Shown: positions 1 through 11,579 of the stretch, piece by piece
How positions within the stretch are numbered: the stretch's first letter is position 1
How the letters are laid out: the number at the start of each line of letters is the position of its first letter
Assembly: GCA_004194705.1 (NCBI GenBank)
Contig: SADC01000859.1
Location: 35,190 to 99,189 of the forward strand
Reading direction: 5' to 3'
DNA length: 64,000 nucleotides
DNA from: Ditylenchus dipsaci
Lineage: Eukaryota; Nematoda; Chromadorea; Rhabditida; Anguinidae
Position numbers and translations under genes: made by a program
The notes under the pieces: generated by a model
What the model saw: the letters and a program-made list of their open reading frames with translations, nothing else
Database searches by the model: none
Told to the model about the DNA's origin: nothing

Positions 1-560
1 CAAGCATTTGCCGGTACTCTGGGGCATTGACCTTTGTTCCTCGGGGCACAAGAAAGAGTTGATTTTTAATTCACAGAACAAACCAGTTGAAAATCGAATT
101 CTATTTAAGATGGAAATGAAAATAAATTATTTTCCACCCCCTTTCACTTTCTTCAACTTTTACAGGAAATATCCATTATAAAGGAAAAGTGAATAAACAA
201 TTCAAAAGAAGAAGGAAAGAGCTACGAAATGATATCATTGAAACAATTTTTGGATGCAAGAATCATCTTAAAAGGCCGTTTAAAAATCCGTCGGGTATTT
301 TCGGGACACCCGGTAGAGGATGAATTTAGCAAAGGATGAATTTATCGCTGGATATACTTATCGGATGAATTTACTGAGGATAAAATCGTTCAAGCATGAA
401 CTTATCGAAGATGCATCCATCTACAGCCATTCTGGCGCACTAATTACCGGCGCACTAACTACGCATAACCCCGAAGACAACTGGTAAAAACCTTCAAAAA
501 TCAACGGAAAAAGTGTCAGACCCTAGGCGGGAACAAACTTTTTGGAGAGTCGTTAATCAG
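1..560. other. No gene seen; short iterated word
   Basis: I see no convincing coding exon here. Between about 312 and 400 the word GGATGAATTTA recurs four times with small changes. At 430-465 a GGCGCACTAA word occurs twice. Both resemble the iterated-word termini of transposons elsewhere in the window, but no partner arm was found for either. Confidence 0.4.
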
Positions 561-1810
561 AGAGTCGACTTACCTGATCTTCAAAATTACATATGAAATG
601 CAAAAAATCAGATGGACGAAATTGTGAAGTTTTAGAAAAATGATTAGCAAAATCGGAACCCTTGTGATGTTGTCAAATCATAATTGGTAAAATACTTTAA
701 GAATTGAGGTAAAAAAAGTTTTGAACCTAGGCAAGAAAAAACTTGAGAAGCATCATACCAAAGCAAGACTGTACCAAAAACCGAAATCGAAAAATAGTTG
801 TTTTCCACTTGGTCAGTCCGAAAAACCGACCGAACCATGTCCAACCCAAAACAAGTAATATGAGACAAACATGATTGAAAAATTTATTCAATTTCAAGTA
901 ACATATCAAATATAGCATTCAGTAAATTCAAGTATTCAAATAGTCTGTGCAGATTGGTGATGGTGATTCATAAACATCTTTTAAATAGCTGCTCTGAAAA
1001 GAGTAATTGTAAAGAGAAACCAAAGAAATGAGTACAAAGTCTCAAGAAATATGCCCATTTCAAACGGACATAATTTTTTTCTAGGATTTTCAAAAAAAAC
1101 CTGTTTTTTTGCAAACCGCCCTAGCTTTTTATAAAAATTCGATTGGCATATACAGTCGAGTCTCGATATAGTGATCATCCTCAAGTGAACACAATATCGA
1201 GACTCGACTGTAATGTCAAAAGCAGGATAACCGTTTGGTCGTGACATTGATAGGGTTCTGTTTTGTTGATTGTTTTTAGATAGATAAGGTTCAAACCACA
1301 AAAGGTAAATTTTTTTTATTGACACTAAACATACTTAAAAAGTTCTTGTGAATAACTGAGTCAATCTGCGCTTGGAGACTTCCAAAAAAGTTATGAACGT
1401 TTGAAAGCAGCTTATTTCTTGAGACACTTCGGAATTCTAAAACTGACCTTGTGTTGTATATTATTACAGTCAATGCTAAGGTGTGAATAATTCCAAGCAG
1501 CGCTCCTCTGAAACGTATGAGACCACAGCCGTCATTCCTAAGTTAAAAAAAAATATTCTATGCGAGGAATCAGCAACCTGTAAAAGTCTACCACTGAACT
1601 TTCTCCTATGCAATCTTTCAAACGCCAGTCTAGCGAAATCGGCACTACTCAGCTGGATGTACAAAACCCTCATGCTTTGTTCAATTCTGACATCTGGCAA
1701 ATCCCTTAAGATATCCTTAACTGCTATACAAACCTGTTGAGAATTCCATCTGAAATAAGTATTTAAAGTCTGTGTTAGACAGAATCGGATTGACAGCACA
1801 GCTATAGGGT
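560..1810 (-). repeat. Ancient duplicate, partner of 17520-19540
   Basis: Several stretches align in the same order and orientation, with substantial divergence, to 17520-19540. Examples are the run around 680-760 (AAAATACTTTAAGA, then ...AAAACTTGAGA) against 17560-17640, and 1380-1740 against 19100-19430. The second pair includes the coding part of the F-box-like gene. Together with the younger block at 2402-3911 versus 20053-21562, this points to duplication of an F-box locus about 18 kb apart, followed by decay of the distal copy. Confidence 0.55.
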
Positions 1811-2258
1811 GAGTTAAAAAAACTCACAGTCCAGAAAATGATGCCATTCTAATAAATGAACTCAATGGCGTGGTCAGCAACTCAAGTATTTGAAGTCTTC
1901 TCTGGAAATGAGAGTTACAGAATTCAAGAAAATATTTTGCAGATAAAAAACTTTCGCTTAGCATTTCAGTTTGCAAAAGGTTTGTATTTAACAGCGATGC
2001 GTAACCTACACTGAAAAGGTCGTTGAAAATTTTGACTTGTGGAGCAACAAGTTCCACAAAAAGTGCAGATGTGTCAATAAACTTGTTGCAGGCGTCCTCA
2101 TTGAAGAACAGCACAATATCCTGGAGAACTTCATTAGGCAGGCTGCAGGGCTCGTAAGGAATGCCGCAACAGTAGATAAAATATAGCATCCTCAGTTTTT
2201 TTGAAACAATTTCCAATAATAAGGTGATGTGGCGAAAAACCATATTTAGACGTTCCAC
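1476..2258 (-). CDS. F-box-like protein, two reading-frame blocks
   Basis: Two adjacent open blocks on the minus strand, 2258-1824 and 1799-1476, look like successive parts of one gene. The first carries CSLPNEVLQDIVLFF, an F-box-like helix-1 signature (LPxEVLxxIxxF) typical of the expanded nematode F-box families, whose members usually bind Skp1 in SCF ubiquitin ligases. The second block contains hydrophobic and basic segments such as DILRDLPDVRIEQSMRVLYI and ends in LELFTP. Between the blocks lies GTGAGTTTTTTTAACTC...CTATAG, which looks like a donor and acceptor but is only about 26 nt long and does not keep phase, so the join is unresolved. The start may be the Met before LYFIYCC. It could be a recent pseudogene. 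F-box assignment is from motif only. Confidence 0.45.
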
Positions 2259-2401
2259 CCCTGCTGTATCCCTACCAATTCTTCACCAACAATTAGTCAT
2301 TAGTTGCAACACAGACAATAAATTGTGAATTGATTTGACCGATTGTAATGTAGTGTTCTGCATTGTTTCAAACCGTTGTGCAAAACCGTTGTGCAAAAAA
2401 A

Positions 2402-3911
2402 AGTAGTGCAAAACGTTTCTTCTAATGCTTTATTAAACACGGAATGTTTAAGATTTTTACAGGGTATGCAGCGCTCACGAATATGCTGTCTAAAAAATAA
2501 TCCTGAAAATCCATATATCCCCAAACGGACTTTCAACACTGTTTTGTGATTCAATCTGAAGGGCATGTATGACAAAATAACACATTATTTTGTAGCGCAG
2601 AATGTGCTCTTTCAGGTGTTGTAAAGCATGTTTTAAAAAAATTGATAAAATAAATTTTGAACTTTTTTGTAAAATAACTGCAATTTTTAAAACTCACACT
2701 TAAAAAATCTTTAATTAATTTAATTTTCAATTTCATTTGAAGCGATGGTTATGAAAGTACAAAAAGATAGAAGAGCTCGTAGGGAACATTTATAGTGTTT
2801 AAAACAGATTAAAATTATATCTGGGGAAAAAGTTACAGCCTTATCTAAGTTTGTAGTTCCCGGTCTATGGGTCACATGTTTCAAAGGCCGATTTGAGCCA
2901 CTTGTTCACGAGTTTTCGAAAAAACTTAAATACCGTCGTGTTACCCAGGAAATTCTGCATCAGGAAAACCAAAGGTCACGCTCGAGGATCGGAGTGATAA
3001 AACATGTTTTTAGGGCCCGGTGACCATTTTTAGAAAAAAAGATTTCATCAAAAATTGATTTTTTGCCATGGGTGTCCAAGGTTACTGGAGGGTATCTGGA
3101 TTCCATTAAAAGATAGAATTTGAACATAGTATTTTTTAACTGCGACCTAGCGTATAAAGAGAGTAGAGAGCTAGTAGAGAGTCTTTTTGACCAGATCCAG
3201 TAACTAAAACAGGGTAGAATACTTTTATGTATGTATATAATAATAAAGTATCCACACCCTAGTACCCTTCGCCTTGGTCCCCCAAAGCAAAAAGTCAATT
3301 TTTGGTGAAAAGTTTTTTTTCCAAAAAATTGTCGACCGGCCCTAAAAACATGTTATCTATATGTTTCAGCAGCTTAAACGCACAAAAAGTGGTTAGACCT
3401 CTTTTTGGCAACCCCATATAAGGCACTCCTGCCTTTTTATTGTTTACATGATTTATTACCTTAGAATTGATTTTGGCCTGATTTCAGGATACCGGCACAT
3501 TTCCTCCCCGCCGAATATGTACCAAAATTTAGCTTATGATTTCAGTTTGCAAAAGGTTTCTACTTAACAGTGATTAGTAACCTACACTGTAAACGTAGTT
3601 GAAATTTTGACTTGTGGAGCAACAAGTTCCACAAAAAGTGCAGATGTGTCAATAAACTTGTTGCAGGCGTCCTCATTGAAGAACAGCACAATATCCTGGA
3701 GAACTTCATTAGGCAGGCTGCAGGGCTCGTAAGGAATGCCGCAACAGTAGATAAAATATAGCATCCTCAGTTTTTTTGAAATAATTTCCAATAATAAGGT
3801 GATGTGGCAAAAAACCATATTTAGACGTTATTTCCTGAAAAGTGTCACATTGCAATTTATTTTGGAAGCAATGCTTTATTTTTAAGATTACTGTGCTGGC
3901 ATCAGTACCGT
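2402..3911. repeat. Segmental duplication, near-identical to 20053-21562
   Basis: A block of about 1.5 kb beginning AGTGCAAAACG...TCTTCTAATGC and ending ...CTGTGCTGGCA recurs at 20053-21562 in direct orientation, with only scattered substitutions and small indels. It carries a fragment of the F-box exon near its right end and a CCTTGGTCCCCCAA repeat in the middle. A neighbouring block, 2270-2390, recurs at 22272-22388, so the pieces were rearranged after or during duplication. Confidence 0.85.
3582..3818 (-). pseudogene. F-box exon fragment, copy 2
   Basis: This repeats the N-terminal block of the F-box-like gene at 1824-2258, including MLYFIYCCGIPYEPCSLPN and the following conserved stretch up to ELVAPQVKI. 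Similarity then stops and the frame closes. No downstream coding block follows, so it is a truncated duplicate. It lies inside the 2402-3911 segmental duplication and is matched by a third copy at 21221-21502. Confidence 0.7.
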
Positions 3912-4261
3912 ACGACCAAAACTATGTTACCAACTTCCACGAATTTCAACACCGGCAATGATTTTGGTGTAGTAACTAGAAGCCAAAAGTAACTTTCTGT
4001 GTAGTAACTGTTTGGAAACCAAAATTTGTTCTCTCTTTGACCCCTTATTATGTTTGAGGTAAATTGTGTGCATATAGAAAAACCTTGCAATCTAGAAAAC
4101 TAGCCGACCAGTTTGGATACCCGCATGTTATCGTTTTCAGGCCAGGATTCTCTGAATCTCTAAAAACTAGGGTACCTGTGATCCAGTTCTTTAAAAGCTC
4201 TGGATAAAATTCCTGAAAAATACAAGTATCCATTTTGTAACTGTATAAACTCTCTTTCGAA

Positions 4262-4944
4262 TCAAAATTCACACTTTGAACGTGGTTGCGGTCCTAGCTC
4301 ACTACCTTGTGCCTGTTTATTTGGGGACAGGGAAAGATATAAAAGCTAATATTGACTTGTTTGGTTGACGCTGACATATTTCCATTATTATTATTGGGCT
4401 ATTGGTATTGAAAATGTTTTGTAAAATTTAAATTTGGCACATCTTTAATGTATGGAGAATTGCAAACCTGCATCGGATCTTGACGTCGCATATTTTGTTT
4501 GTGTTCCTGGAAAAAAAATATACAAAAAGTGAAAGCATAAAAAGTGAAAATATACAAACCAAGAAATCCAAAATGCCTTCAAACACGCTAGACAAACTGT
4601 AGGGGTCGGCATGTAACGATCAGCAGGTGTAGCCAAGAGATAAATTTCTTTATAAGCCAAATACAGCACAATCCACTTTGCTAGTACCACCATCACTGCA
4701 CGTTTGAATACCCCCAATTGATTTCGAAGAGAGAAGCTAACTCTTTGAATAAAGACAAATCCACACATCACCAGAAAGCTTGCTTGGAAAGTAAGAAGTC
4801 TGAAACTAGTACTGAAGCACACAAAAAAGTTTCGTAATATTTTCATGCTTACGAAGGATCATTCTGCAGTGCGGAGGAAAAACCCCATAGCTGGACTAGA
4901 GCGATAACCAGACCGAGAAGCAAGGCCAAGATATATGCAAACAT
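4262..4944 (-). CDS. Small four-exon multi-pass membrane protein
   Basis: Four exons join in perfect phase with canonical GT-AG borders: 4944-4853, 4811-4556, 4506-4468 and 4312-4262, giving 145 residues. The product starts MFAYILALLLGLVIALVQLW, a strong hydrophobic helix. It has further hydrophobic stretches near residues 38-53 (FQASFLVMCGFVFIQ), 69-84 (AVMVVLAKWIVLYLAY) and 104-118, then a polar tail ending RSKCEF. A TTTTTCAG acceptor lies five bases upstream of the ATG, so the start may follow a trans-spliced leader or an unseen upstream intron. Introns 1 and 2 are 41 and 49 nt. I do not recognise the family. Four helices and a short cytosolic tail suggest an endomembrane protein. The reading frame is intact, unlike several neighbours. 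Confidence 0.75.
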
Positions 4945-5344
4945 AAGTCTGAAAAACACGCAAAAATAGTCGAAATAAAGAATTATTTAACAGGCTATTT
5001 AAAATTATAGAGATAGAAACGGGACGGGGTCCGACCGGGATCAGAGTTTTAACTAAAATTTTCTACTGGAATCTCCCGGTTGGATTTCCATACTCCCAGT
5101 CCGAGTTTCTCCTCTATCTCGCCACTAAATGAGGAATGACTCCACATCTATTATATTTATCTCCATTCCCTCAAGTTGGATCCCCATAAGGTCTCAAACT
5201 TTTTTGGGTCTCTTTTGAGATTATTCAGTAAACGTAATTTGTTTGATGCGTTGCCTTTTGGCCCGTTTTTTCTCGAATTTCAAATTTTTTATGTGGACTC
5301 ATTTAAACTCGTCATAATTTTGTCGTTTATTGTGAACAATCACT

Positions 5345-5465
5345 TGTATGCAGGGTTCGCCCAAAAGGCGCCCGACTCAAAGGGCGCCGTAGGACAAAAG
5401 GCGCCCGCCCAGATGGCGCCCGACCTGAGGTTACAGGTTCAAATCCTGGTGGTATCAGGCATTAT
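5345..5465 (+). repeat. GGCGCCC word array next to a tRNA-like B box
   Basis: AAAAGGCGCCCG or variants recur four times from 5365 to 5425, followed by ACAGGTTCAAATCCTGG, which looks like a tRNA B box and T arm. The same pairing of an iterated word and a T-arm-like sequence occurs in the terminal repeats of the element at 54737-55738. No opposite arm was located here, so this may be a solo end. Confidence 0.45.
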
Positions 5466-5549
5466 TTTTTTATTGGATGATAGTCATAAAATAGTTTTTT
5501 TGAAGACCAGTTAGCTTCAGGGTGGGTAACCGCCTGGTACCTCCACTAA

Positions 5550-5806
5550 ATGGAACTGGTTCACAATGTGGACCCCAAAATCTGCCTTGGTCCCCCCTGT
5601 TCTTTTTTCTTGAAAAATGCCTTGGTCCCCCTGTCCATTAGAGTTATAATAATGTTGTGATCATGGTTATTATGGTTAAATGATCACCTTGAACATGATC
5701 ACCTTCAAAACAACAGGGGGAACCAAGGCATTTTTTAAGAAAAAACAACAGGGGGACCAAGGCAGATTTTGGGGTCCACATTGTGAACCAGTTCCATAAA
5801 ACACCA
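5550..5806. mobile_element. Palindromic MITE with CCTTGGTCCCCC arms
   Basis: The left arm GGAACTGGTTCACAATGTGG, followed by two copies of a CCTTGGTCCCCCTGT word, returns inverted at 5700-5805. The core is short and AT-rich. Fragments of the CCTTGGTCCCCC word are scattered through the window, for example near 3275, 11925, 14960, 18670, 20930, 39590, 47975 and 49535, so this is an abundant family. Confidence 0.75.
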
Positions 5807-6082
5807 GTTAGCTTCAGGGTGGGTAACCGCCTGGTACCTCCACTAAATGGGATCCACCTCCAGAATCCAAAATTTTGGATCTAACACGGGAAAGGAACGA
5901 CCACCCCCGTCACGTATCAAAGAACATTATATACCGAAAGATAGCTTGAAAAACTCTTTTTGAGCTGATCACGGAATCGTTCGCAAAATGTGCTACGCGC
6001 TAAACTGTACCGAGATGTTGGCTTTTGAAAAATAGAAATTTTCGATCCATGAGTTATTGCAGATTAGCAATAAACAGTAACA

Positions 6083-6155
6083 GGTATGAGTGGCGCAGTG
6101 GTATGGGTTCACTCTCTGTTACTCCATGTCTAAAGTTCGATTTCCAATCGGTGTA
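6083..6155 (+). repeat. tRNA-derived (SINE-like) sequence
   Basis: TGGCGCAGTGG is a good A box. AGTTCGATTTC, about 45 bases on, is a weaker B box. The anticodon region and acceptor stem do not form a convincing tRNA, so I read this as a degenerate tRNA or SINE piece embedded in a foldback arm rather than a functional tRNA gene. Confidence 0.45.
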
Positions 6156-6194
6156 ATTTTATTTTTTTCCCTCTGTATGTTGACCATCTAGAGA

Positions 6195-6880
6195 CAAATT
6201 AAGGATGGTATTTTTTCTCACCGCAAAACACTTGAAAATCACCGCAAATTATTTTTTCTCACCGCAAACCTAATTTCTGTCTAAGACCAACCAAATTTTG
6301 CATAATTTTGCAAGAATTTGAATTTTCAGTCAGGAAACAACTTGGATCCCTCAGAATCCCACCCCAGAATGGCCAGAAGCCCCTGAAAGTTGGTTTTTTC
6401 GGGGTTTACTAAAGGGGGGTAAACTTTTGCGAAAAATCGATTGAGCGGATCAGATTTTGGGTCCGATGGGCTTAATCGCTCAAAATTATAGGTTTATGGT
6501 GGTTTCGAGTGGTTCAGGGTGGAGTTGTGGGCGATTGAGCGAAATCTGATCCGCTCAATCGAATTTTCGCAAAAAGTTTACCCCCTTTAGTAAACCCGAA
6601 AAACCCAACTTTCAGGGGCTTCTGGCCATTCTGGGGTGGGATTCTGAGCGATCCAAGTTGTTTCCTGACTGAAAAATTTGAATTCTTGCAAATTATGCAA
6701 AATTTGGTTGGTCTTAGACAGAAATTAGGTTTGCGGGGGGAAAAAAGTATTTTTGCGATGAGAAAAAAGTATTTTGCGGTGAGAAAAAAGTATTTTGCGG
6801 GAAGATCAAATTGCGGTGAGAAAAAAATAATTTGCGGTGCATTCGCAGTGTATTCGCGGTGAGAAAAAAATATTATCCAC
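6195..6880. mobile_element. Nested palindrome with iterated GCGGTGAGAAAAAA arms
   Basis: The inner arms, 6290-6480 and 6535-6720, are inverted copies over roughly 180 bp with a short loop. Outside them the word TTTTTTCTCACCGCAAA is repeated two to three times on the left, and its complement about five times on the right (6735-6865). Half copies of the inner arm occur at 7490-7570 and 53340-53480, so the family is dispersed. Confidence 0.75.
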
Positions 6881-8056
6881 AAATTAATGCACAGACCAGG
6901 GCTTAAACCACAAGGCGACAAGCAAAATCAACTTATTGACATTATATACCAAAAAAATATTGTCGTCGAGAAAAACGATCTGTAAAAACAGCATTTTGAA
7001 AAACCCTACAAAAAAGTTTTGACCATTTCAAAAAGTGAATAAACTTTAAAAAATTAAAAAATTGCACCCATTGGGATAAAGAAAGAGCGTGAACTCATCC
7101 CACTGCGGCACACACCAACCTGCAATAAGTCGTAGATTGAAAATTCTAATTTCAAAAGCCAATATCTCGGTGCAGTTTAGTGCGTAGCAGATTTTGCGAA
7201 CGGTTCTGTGATCAGCTCAAAAGATCTATCTTTCGGTATATAATGTTCTTTGATACGTGACGGGTGGTCGTGCCTTCATGATTCACAAAAATGCATCTTC
7301 ATAAACTCACATTTCCACAAAAATGCATTTTCACAGAAGCATAATATATGTTGGTTCACCAAAAAGCTCTTTTATGCCACCAAAAAGATTTTTTCTGCCT
7401 CCAAAAACAAGTTACGACCAAAAAGATTATTCATGTAATTTTAAAGTCAAAATTTTGCGGAAATTAAAATTTTATAGACATATAATGACTTGGATTGCTC
7501 AGAATCCCACCCCAAGTAGCCAGAAGCCACTGAAAATTGGTTTTTCAGGGGTTTACTAAGGGGGGGGGGTAAAGTTTAACAAAATATTGTCAGAGCATAA
7601 ACAATCAAATCGATCTATACAAAACGAGTGAAGTAGTCATCGAGCAAGCACAATCAAACAAACGCAAGAGTCGATCCAAACAATAAAAGTGAAAAATAGT
7701 TTTTCAAATTTTAAATAGTTCAAAAATGGATACGAAAAGCAGACGTAGCGATTTAAAAAAGTCGAAATACTAGAAATCGACGTAGAAAACGACAGAATTA
7801 CGCAAATCAATCAAATTTAAAAAAAACTACGAAAATAGCAACGGCGAAAATATACGAAATAAAAACGAAAAAAAAAACGAGGGCGCGCGCAGTGCACCCG
7901 GCCCTGAAAACTAGTAAATAACTAAGACAGGTAAAAAAAAGCAGCTAATTTTACAGATTAGGCAGTACTTTTCAATATATATGTGTTTTTATTACACATA
8001 TTTGGTGTTTAAAATAGTCAATAGTTTGAAAATATGGCAAAAATATGTGAATTTTC

Positions 8057-10791
8057 GGGAAGGAGTAGATTGCGCCATTTCGATTTGCGCCCATTCAATT
8101 TGCGCCCTTTTAATTTGCGCCCATTCATTTTGCGCCCCTTCAAATTGCGCACTTCAATTCGCGCCCTTTTCGATTTGCGCCACTTCAATTTGCGCCCTTT
8201 TCAAATTGCGCCCATTTAGATTGCGCCCATTTCAAATTGCGCCCATTTAGATTGCGCCCATTTCAAATTGCGCCATTTAGATTGCGCCTGTTATTCCAAT
8301 AGGTTCTCATGTCAACTGATACGTCCAACATGTGTTTTCGTTTTCACGTTGAAATAATCAATTTCTACGCTTGATAAGTAATGGACTAATGCATCATAGT
8401 CGGTCTTTCGACCCTTTTAGATAATAAACAAAGTAAAAGAGGATTTTCTATTACTTATACCTTATATTTTACAAACAACATGGAATAATCATCAATACAG
8501 AAACACGCTCAAAAAAGACACTAAAGAGATTACAAAAATTAAGAGATAACTCCACTAAAATTGCAAACTTTTAAATATAAATTCAACACGCCAACAATCA
8601 ACCACCATCCAATCATCACATAACAGCAGTTTGTTTGTTTTTTACGAACAACCGACACATAATAACATTGTAACACCAAATGACAACACATCAATGACCA
8701 TGATACTTTTCTAAATGTGCTCCAATTGAGACCAGAAATTCAAGGCGAGGCTGCCCAGCACTATTGCCGTAGTTGATAACCAGCTGTTTGATCTGACTGC
8801 CGGAAAAAATGGCCCTCTGAGACTTATTTCCACCGACGACACGAGGCAACGGGCTCTGATTGCGGCTAAAAATAAAGTTCAATGGATGATCAATGACAAC
8901 TTAAAAAAAATTACTCACATTTCGATCTTCTGGCGTGTTTTCTCTTCGTCCGTCTGTAGCTTGAAAATGACTTCAGCCAGCGGAGGCTTGTCGTGATGGA
9001 AGTATTCATTGAACTGCTTGTTCCAATTCTCCACGCCGTTGTTTGTTCTCGGCAGACCTTTTTTGTGCGCTCATACATGTTCCACAGCGAGGACAGATAG
9101 ACTGGAGCATTCCCATTTGGCCGGCGGACATAGTTCCTTTCGAAATAGGAGAACAGCTCTGTAAAGAGTATTACAAGATTTGAACTCTGATCCAAATAAT
9201 TCCAAAAGGCTGACTGTTGAGGTGACCAACCGAATCCTGCGGAACAGTTCCGTTTTGAATCAAATCGTCTTTTGCAGCTTGAATCTCTTCGAATCCGTCC
9301 TCTGTTTCGTCGATCGGCAAAAAAGCGATAGCAGGAAGGCAGCGCAGCAAAATCTTTACATCGAGAATTTCCCATAGAACGACGATCTTTTCTTTCTGCA
9401 CCCTCTTGTAGAAGTTCTGGAATAGATGGAAAAGGCAATGCTTGACTTCAGCGTCAGGAAAGCAGCTTTGAAATGCGTTCTTGGCGGCGGTCTCGAAGTC
9501 TAAACCAAATTTAAATGTATGGCTCGCTTGATCCAAGAAAAACATACCCATCATGACTGAACGTGGATGGCAACCAACCGAAAATTGCCCAAATAAATTT
9601 AAGAACGCTTGCCGATAGGCTTCCTCCTTCTTTGACTGCAAAAAGATGTAGATGCACGGAAAGAAGCTGCTCGTTCCATCGACATTTGCTGTGTAGAATC
9701 CGACGACGTAGATCTGTTTGAAAAACTTTGGCGCAGAGAAAACGTCCCGTCCATGGCCCATTCTCGATTGGTCTCTAGCAGGCGAAGGAGGGAAGCAGTT
9801 GAAAAGATCAGCAATCTTGGCGGTGGTGCTGGTCCAATGGCTCCTGGTTGCAACGGCGGTCCGCAGAACAATCGGTTGCTAAAAGTTTCTGAAGTTAAAA
9901 GATGCAAGCAACTTTAAGCAAAACAAACCTGAGTCATAGTGAAGGAAGCTCCTGCCATCACTCGTCTGTTTTGCTCCGTCAGGCCATTCGTCGCTTTTCT
10001 CTACACGATTGACCGGCCCCGATATCCTTGTTTCGACGACGGGTCAAACGAGCAGTAAGAGTTTCCTGGCACCAATTGCGAAAAGCACTTCTCCCGAGAG
10101 ACCATTGAAAGCTTGACCGACGAGACTTCGGACTGGCGTATCACGATTGCGTTCAGCATCCAACACAGCATTTGAGATTCGCTTTCTGACCTGAAAAAAC
10201 AACGCAAATTATGAGATATCATATTTAAATCAAAAACGACCTCGACAAGGGCAGTATCAGGCACATGTCCGTGGTGCTTGTTCTCTTCGACCAGATCATC
10301 TTTGCGTGTTGATGTCGCCGTTCCACAGCAGTTCTTGTTTGTGCACCTCCAAATCCACCGGCCATCGGAATTGCGGACTCGACGAAAGCGCATAGAGTAC
10401 CCATTGCAGAAGCCGAGCACGTTTCTCTGTTCGTATAGCTTGTATCTTCCATAGCAATATCTAAAAAAGCGTCAAAATTGCAAATTGAAAAATGGATTAA
10501 AACGGTATGAAGTACAGCAATTGATGGCAAAACAAAAACACATATTGACATGAGAACCTATTGGAATAACAGGCGCAATCTAAATGGGCGCAATTTGAAA
10601 TGGGCGCAATCTAAATGGGCGCAATTTGAAATGGGCGCAAATTGAAGGGGCGCAAATCGAAAAGGGCGCAAATTGAAGGGGCGCAAATCGAAAAGGGCGC
10701 AAATTGAAGTGGCGCAAATTGAATTGGCGCAAATTGAATTGGCGCAAATTGAAAGGGCGCAAAATGAAAGGGCGCAATCTACTCCTTCCCC
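8057..10791 (-). mobile_element. Complete MULE transposon with word-iterated TIRs
   Basis: Ends are GGGAAGGAGTAGATTGCGCC on the left and its complement on the right. The TIRs run about 250 bp, to 8316 and from 10548, and close with GCGCCTGTTATTCCAATAG. Most of each TIR is a GCGCAAATTGAA-type word repeated more than ten times. The 8-bp direct repeat GAATTTTC flanks the element at 8049-8056 and 10792-10799, within the 8-11 bp range known for Mutator-like elements. The inside carries a decayed FLYWCH/MULE transposase gene. A diverged relative of one terminus lies at 28170-28340. Confidence 0.9.
8911..10460 (-). pseudogene. MULE transposase with FLYWCH zinc finger, frameshifted
   Basis: The N-terminal FLYWCH finger spans about 10455-10240: GY-F, then WRCTNKNCCG, and HHGH at the end. 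Downstream frames give DGRSFLHYDS, LLIFSTASLL and WAMDGTF (the first catalytic Asp of the MULE DDE domain), then the IYVVGFYTA strand, CLFHLFQNF with the conserved C-x-H motif, and RTNNGVENWN near 9030. Introns of about 45 nt have canonical ends (near 10200-10240 and 9895-9930). At least three single-base frameshifts break it: near 10060, just after DGTF near 9735, and at the A-run near 9060. It lies between the element's own TIRs, so it is the element's transposase, probably inactive. Confidence 0.85.
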
Positions 10792-10799
10792 GAATTTTC

Positions 10800-10930
10800 T
10801 CTATTCTTTTCTCTACTTGAAAAATCCCGAAACTTGTTCGGGATCCCGTCGGGATCACGACTTTTTTTCCCGAAATCCCGGTCCCGATCCTGAATTTTTT
10901 TGGCCGAAAATCCCATCCCGAAATCCCGCC
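10800..10930. repeat. CGGGATTCCCG word repeat
   Basis: Words such as CGGGATCCCGTCGGGAT and GAAATCCCG recur here in both orientations. A related palindromic cluster, CGGGATTCGGGATTCCCG with its inverse, lies at 39740-39800 and weaker versions near 5015-5100 and 12190-12260. It looks like the end of a dispersed element. Confidence 0.5.
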
Positions 10931-10972
10931 GAACCGGTTTCATCATCTCTACACTATACTGCCTAACCATAG

Positions 10973-11196
10973 TTGGATCGCCGCCGCCGCCACCCCGCCG
11001 CCGGCGGCGCCGCCAGGCGGCGGCGGCAAAATATGAGGTGCCGCCGGCGGCGGCGGCTGCGCCAGCGGCTGAAAATGAGGTCGGCGGCGGCGGTGGCGGT
11101 GCGGCGGAGTAATTAAGGCTGCGGCGGCGGCGGCGGTGGCGGGCGATGTTGGCGGCGGCGGTGGTGCGGTGGCGGCACCACCAATTACAAGTACCA
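10973..11196. repeat. GGC/GCC triplet island 1
   Basis: About 220 bp almost entirely of GGC and GCC triplets in an otherwise AT-rich sequence. It begins with GCC-sense triplets, passes through a CCGCCGGCGGCG palindrome, and continues GGC-sense. All frames give alanine, glycine, proline or arginine runs, so the open frames are not evidence of a protein. It pairs with the island at 11580-11778, with a palindromic MITE between them. Confidence 0.8.
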
Positions 11197-11304
11197 AACA
11201 ATGCTTGTTTTGAATGGTCATCTTACGAAAAACATGATAAAATGACATAATTTAGAATTTTACTGTTCTCTTGCAAAAATTTTATTCTACGACAAACATA
11301 AATA

Positions 11305-11552
11305 CCGTATTTACTGTATTAAGTCCCCATAGGGAGTTATTTTCAACCTCTAAAAAATCGAAAAAATTTGAGGTCGATTTTGAGATTTTGGGTGCTCAAC
11401 CAAAATCTGAAAAGTGTAATCAGGTAACTTGCAGCAACTAAGAAAACGCAAAAAAACAGATTTGCGAAATGTTCGCTCTAGGCTGAGATATAAGGTCCGT
11501 AGGGTGGGACTTATTAGAGGGTGGGGAGTTAATACAGTAAATACGGTAAACA
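11305..11552. mobile_element. MITE, CCGTATTT...AAATACGG family (TTAAGTCCCC word)
   Basis: Termini are ATACCGTATTTACTG and its inverse GTAAATACGGTA. The inner word is TTAAGTCCCC / GGGGAGTTAA. Related elements with a different inner word lie at 35893-36034, 41494-41652 and 57091-57352. All share an inner core in which a TCAAAAATCGA-like stretch and CTCAAAATC follow the word. Confidence 0.7.
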
Positions 11553-11579
11553 GAAAATTTTTTTGACAGTGAAGCGTTA

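Larger units (their letters stand above)
5893..7275. mobile_element. Foldback element with ~190-bp arms
   Basis: The sequence around 5895-6070 (ACGACCACCCCCGTCACG, then a run through the ATATACCGAAAGATAG region) returns inverted at about 7100-7272. Each arm carries a tRNA-like segment: 6083-6150 on the plus strand and about 7060-7130 on the minus strand. A second palindrome (6195-6880) sits in the middle. No transposase is present. Confidence 0.75.

Noticed and set aside
10900..11250. Several alanine/proline/arginine-rich open frames over the GGC island
   Set aside because: All frames on both strands are open because the sequence is a GGC triplet repeat; no splice context or non-repeat coding flank.
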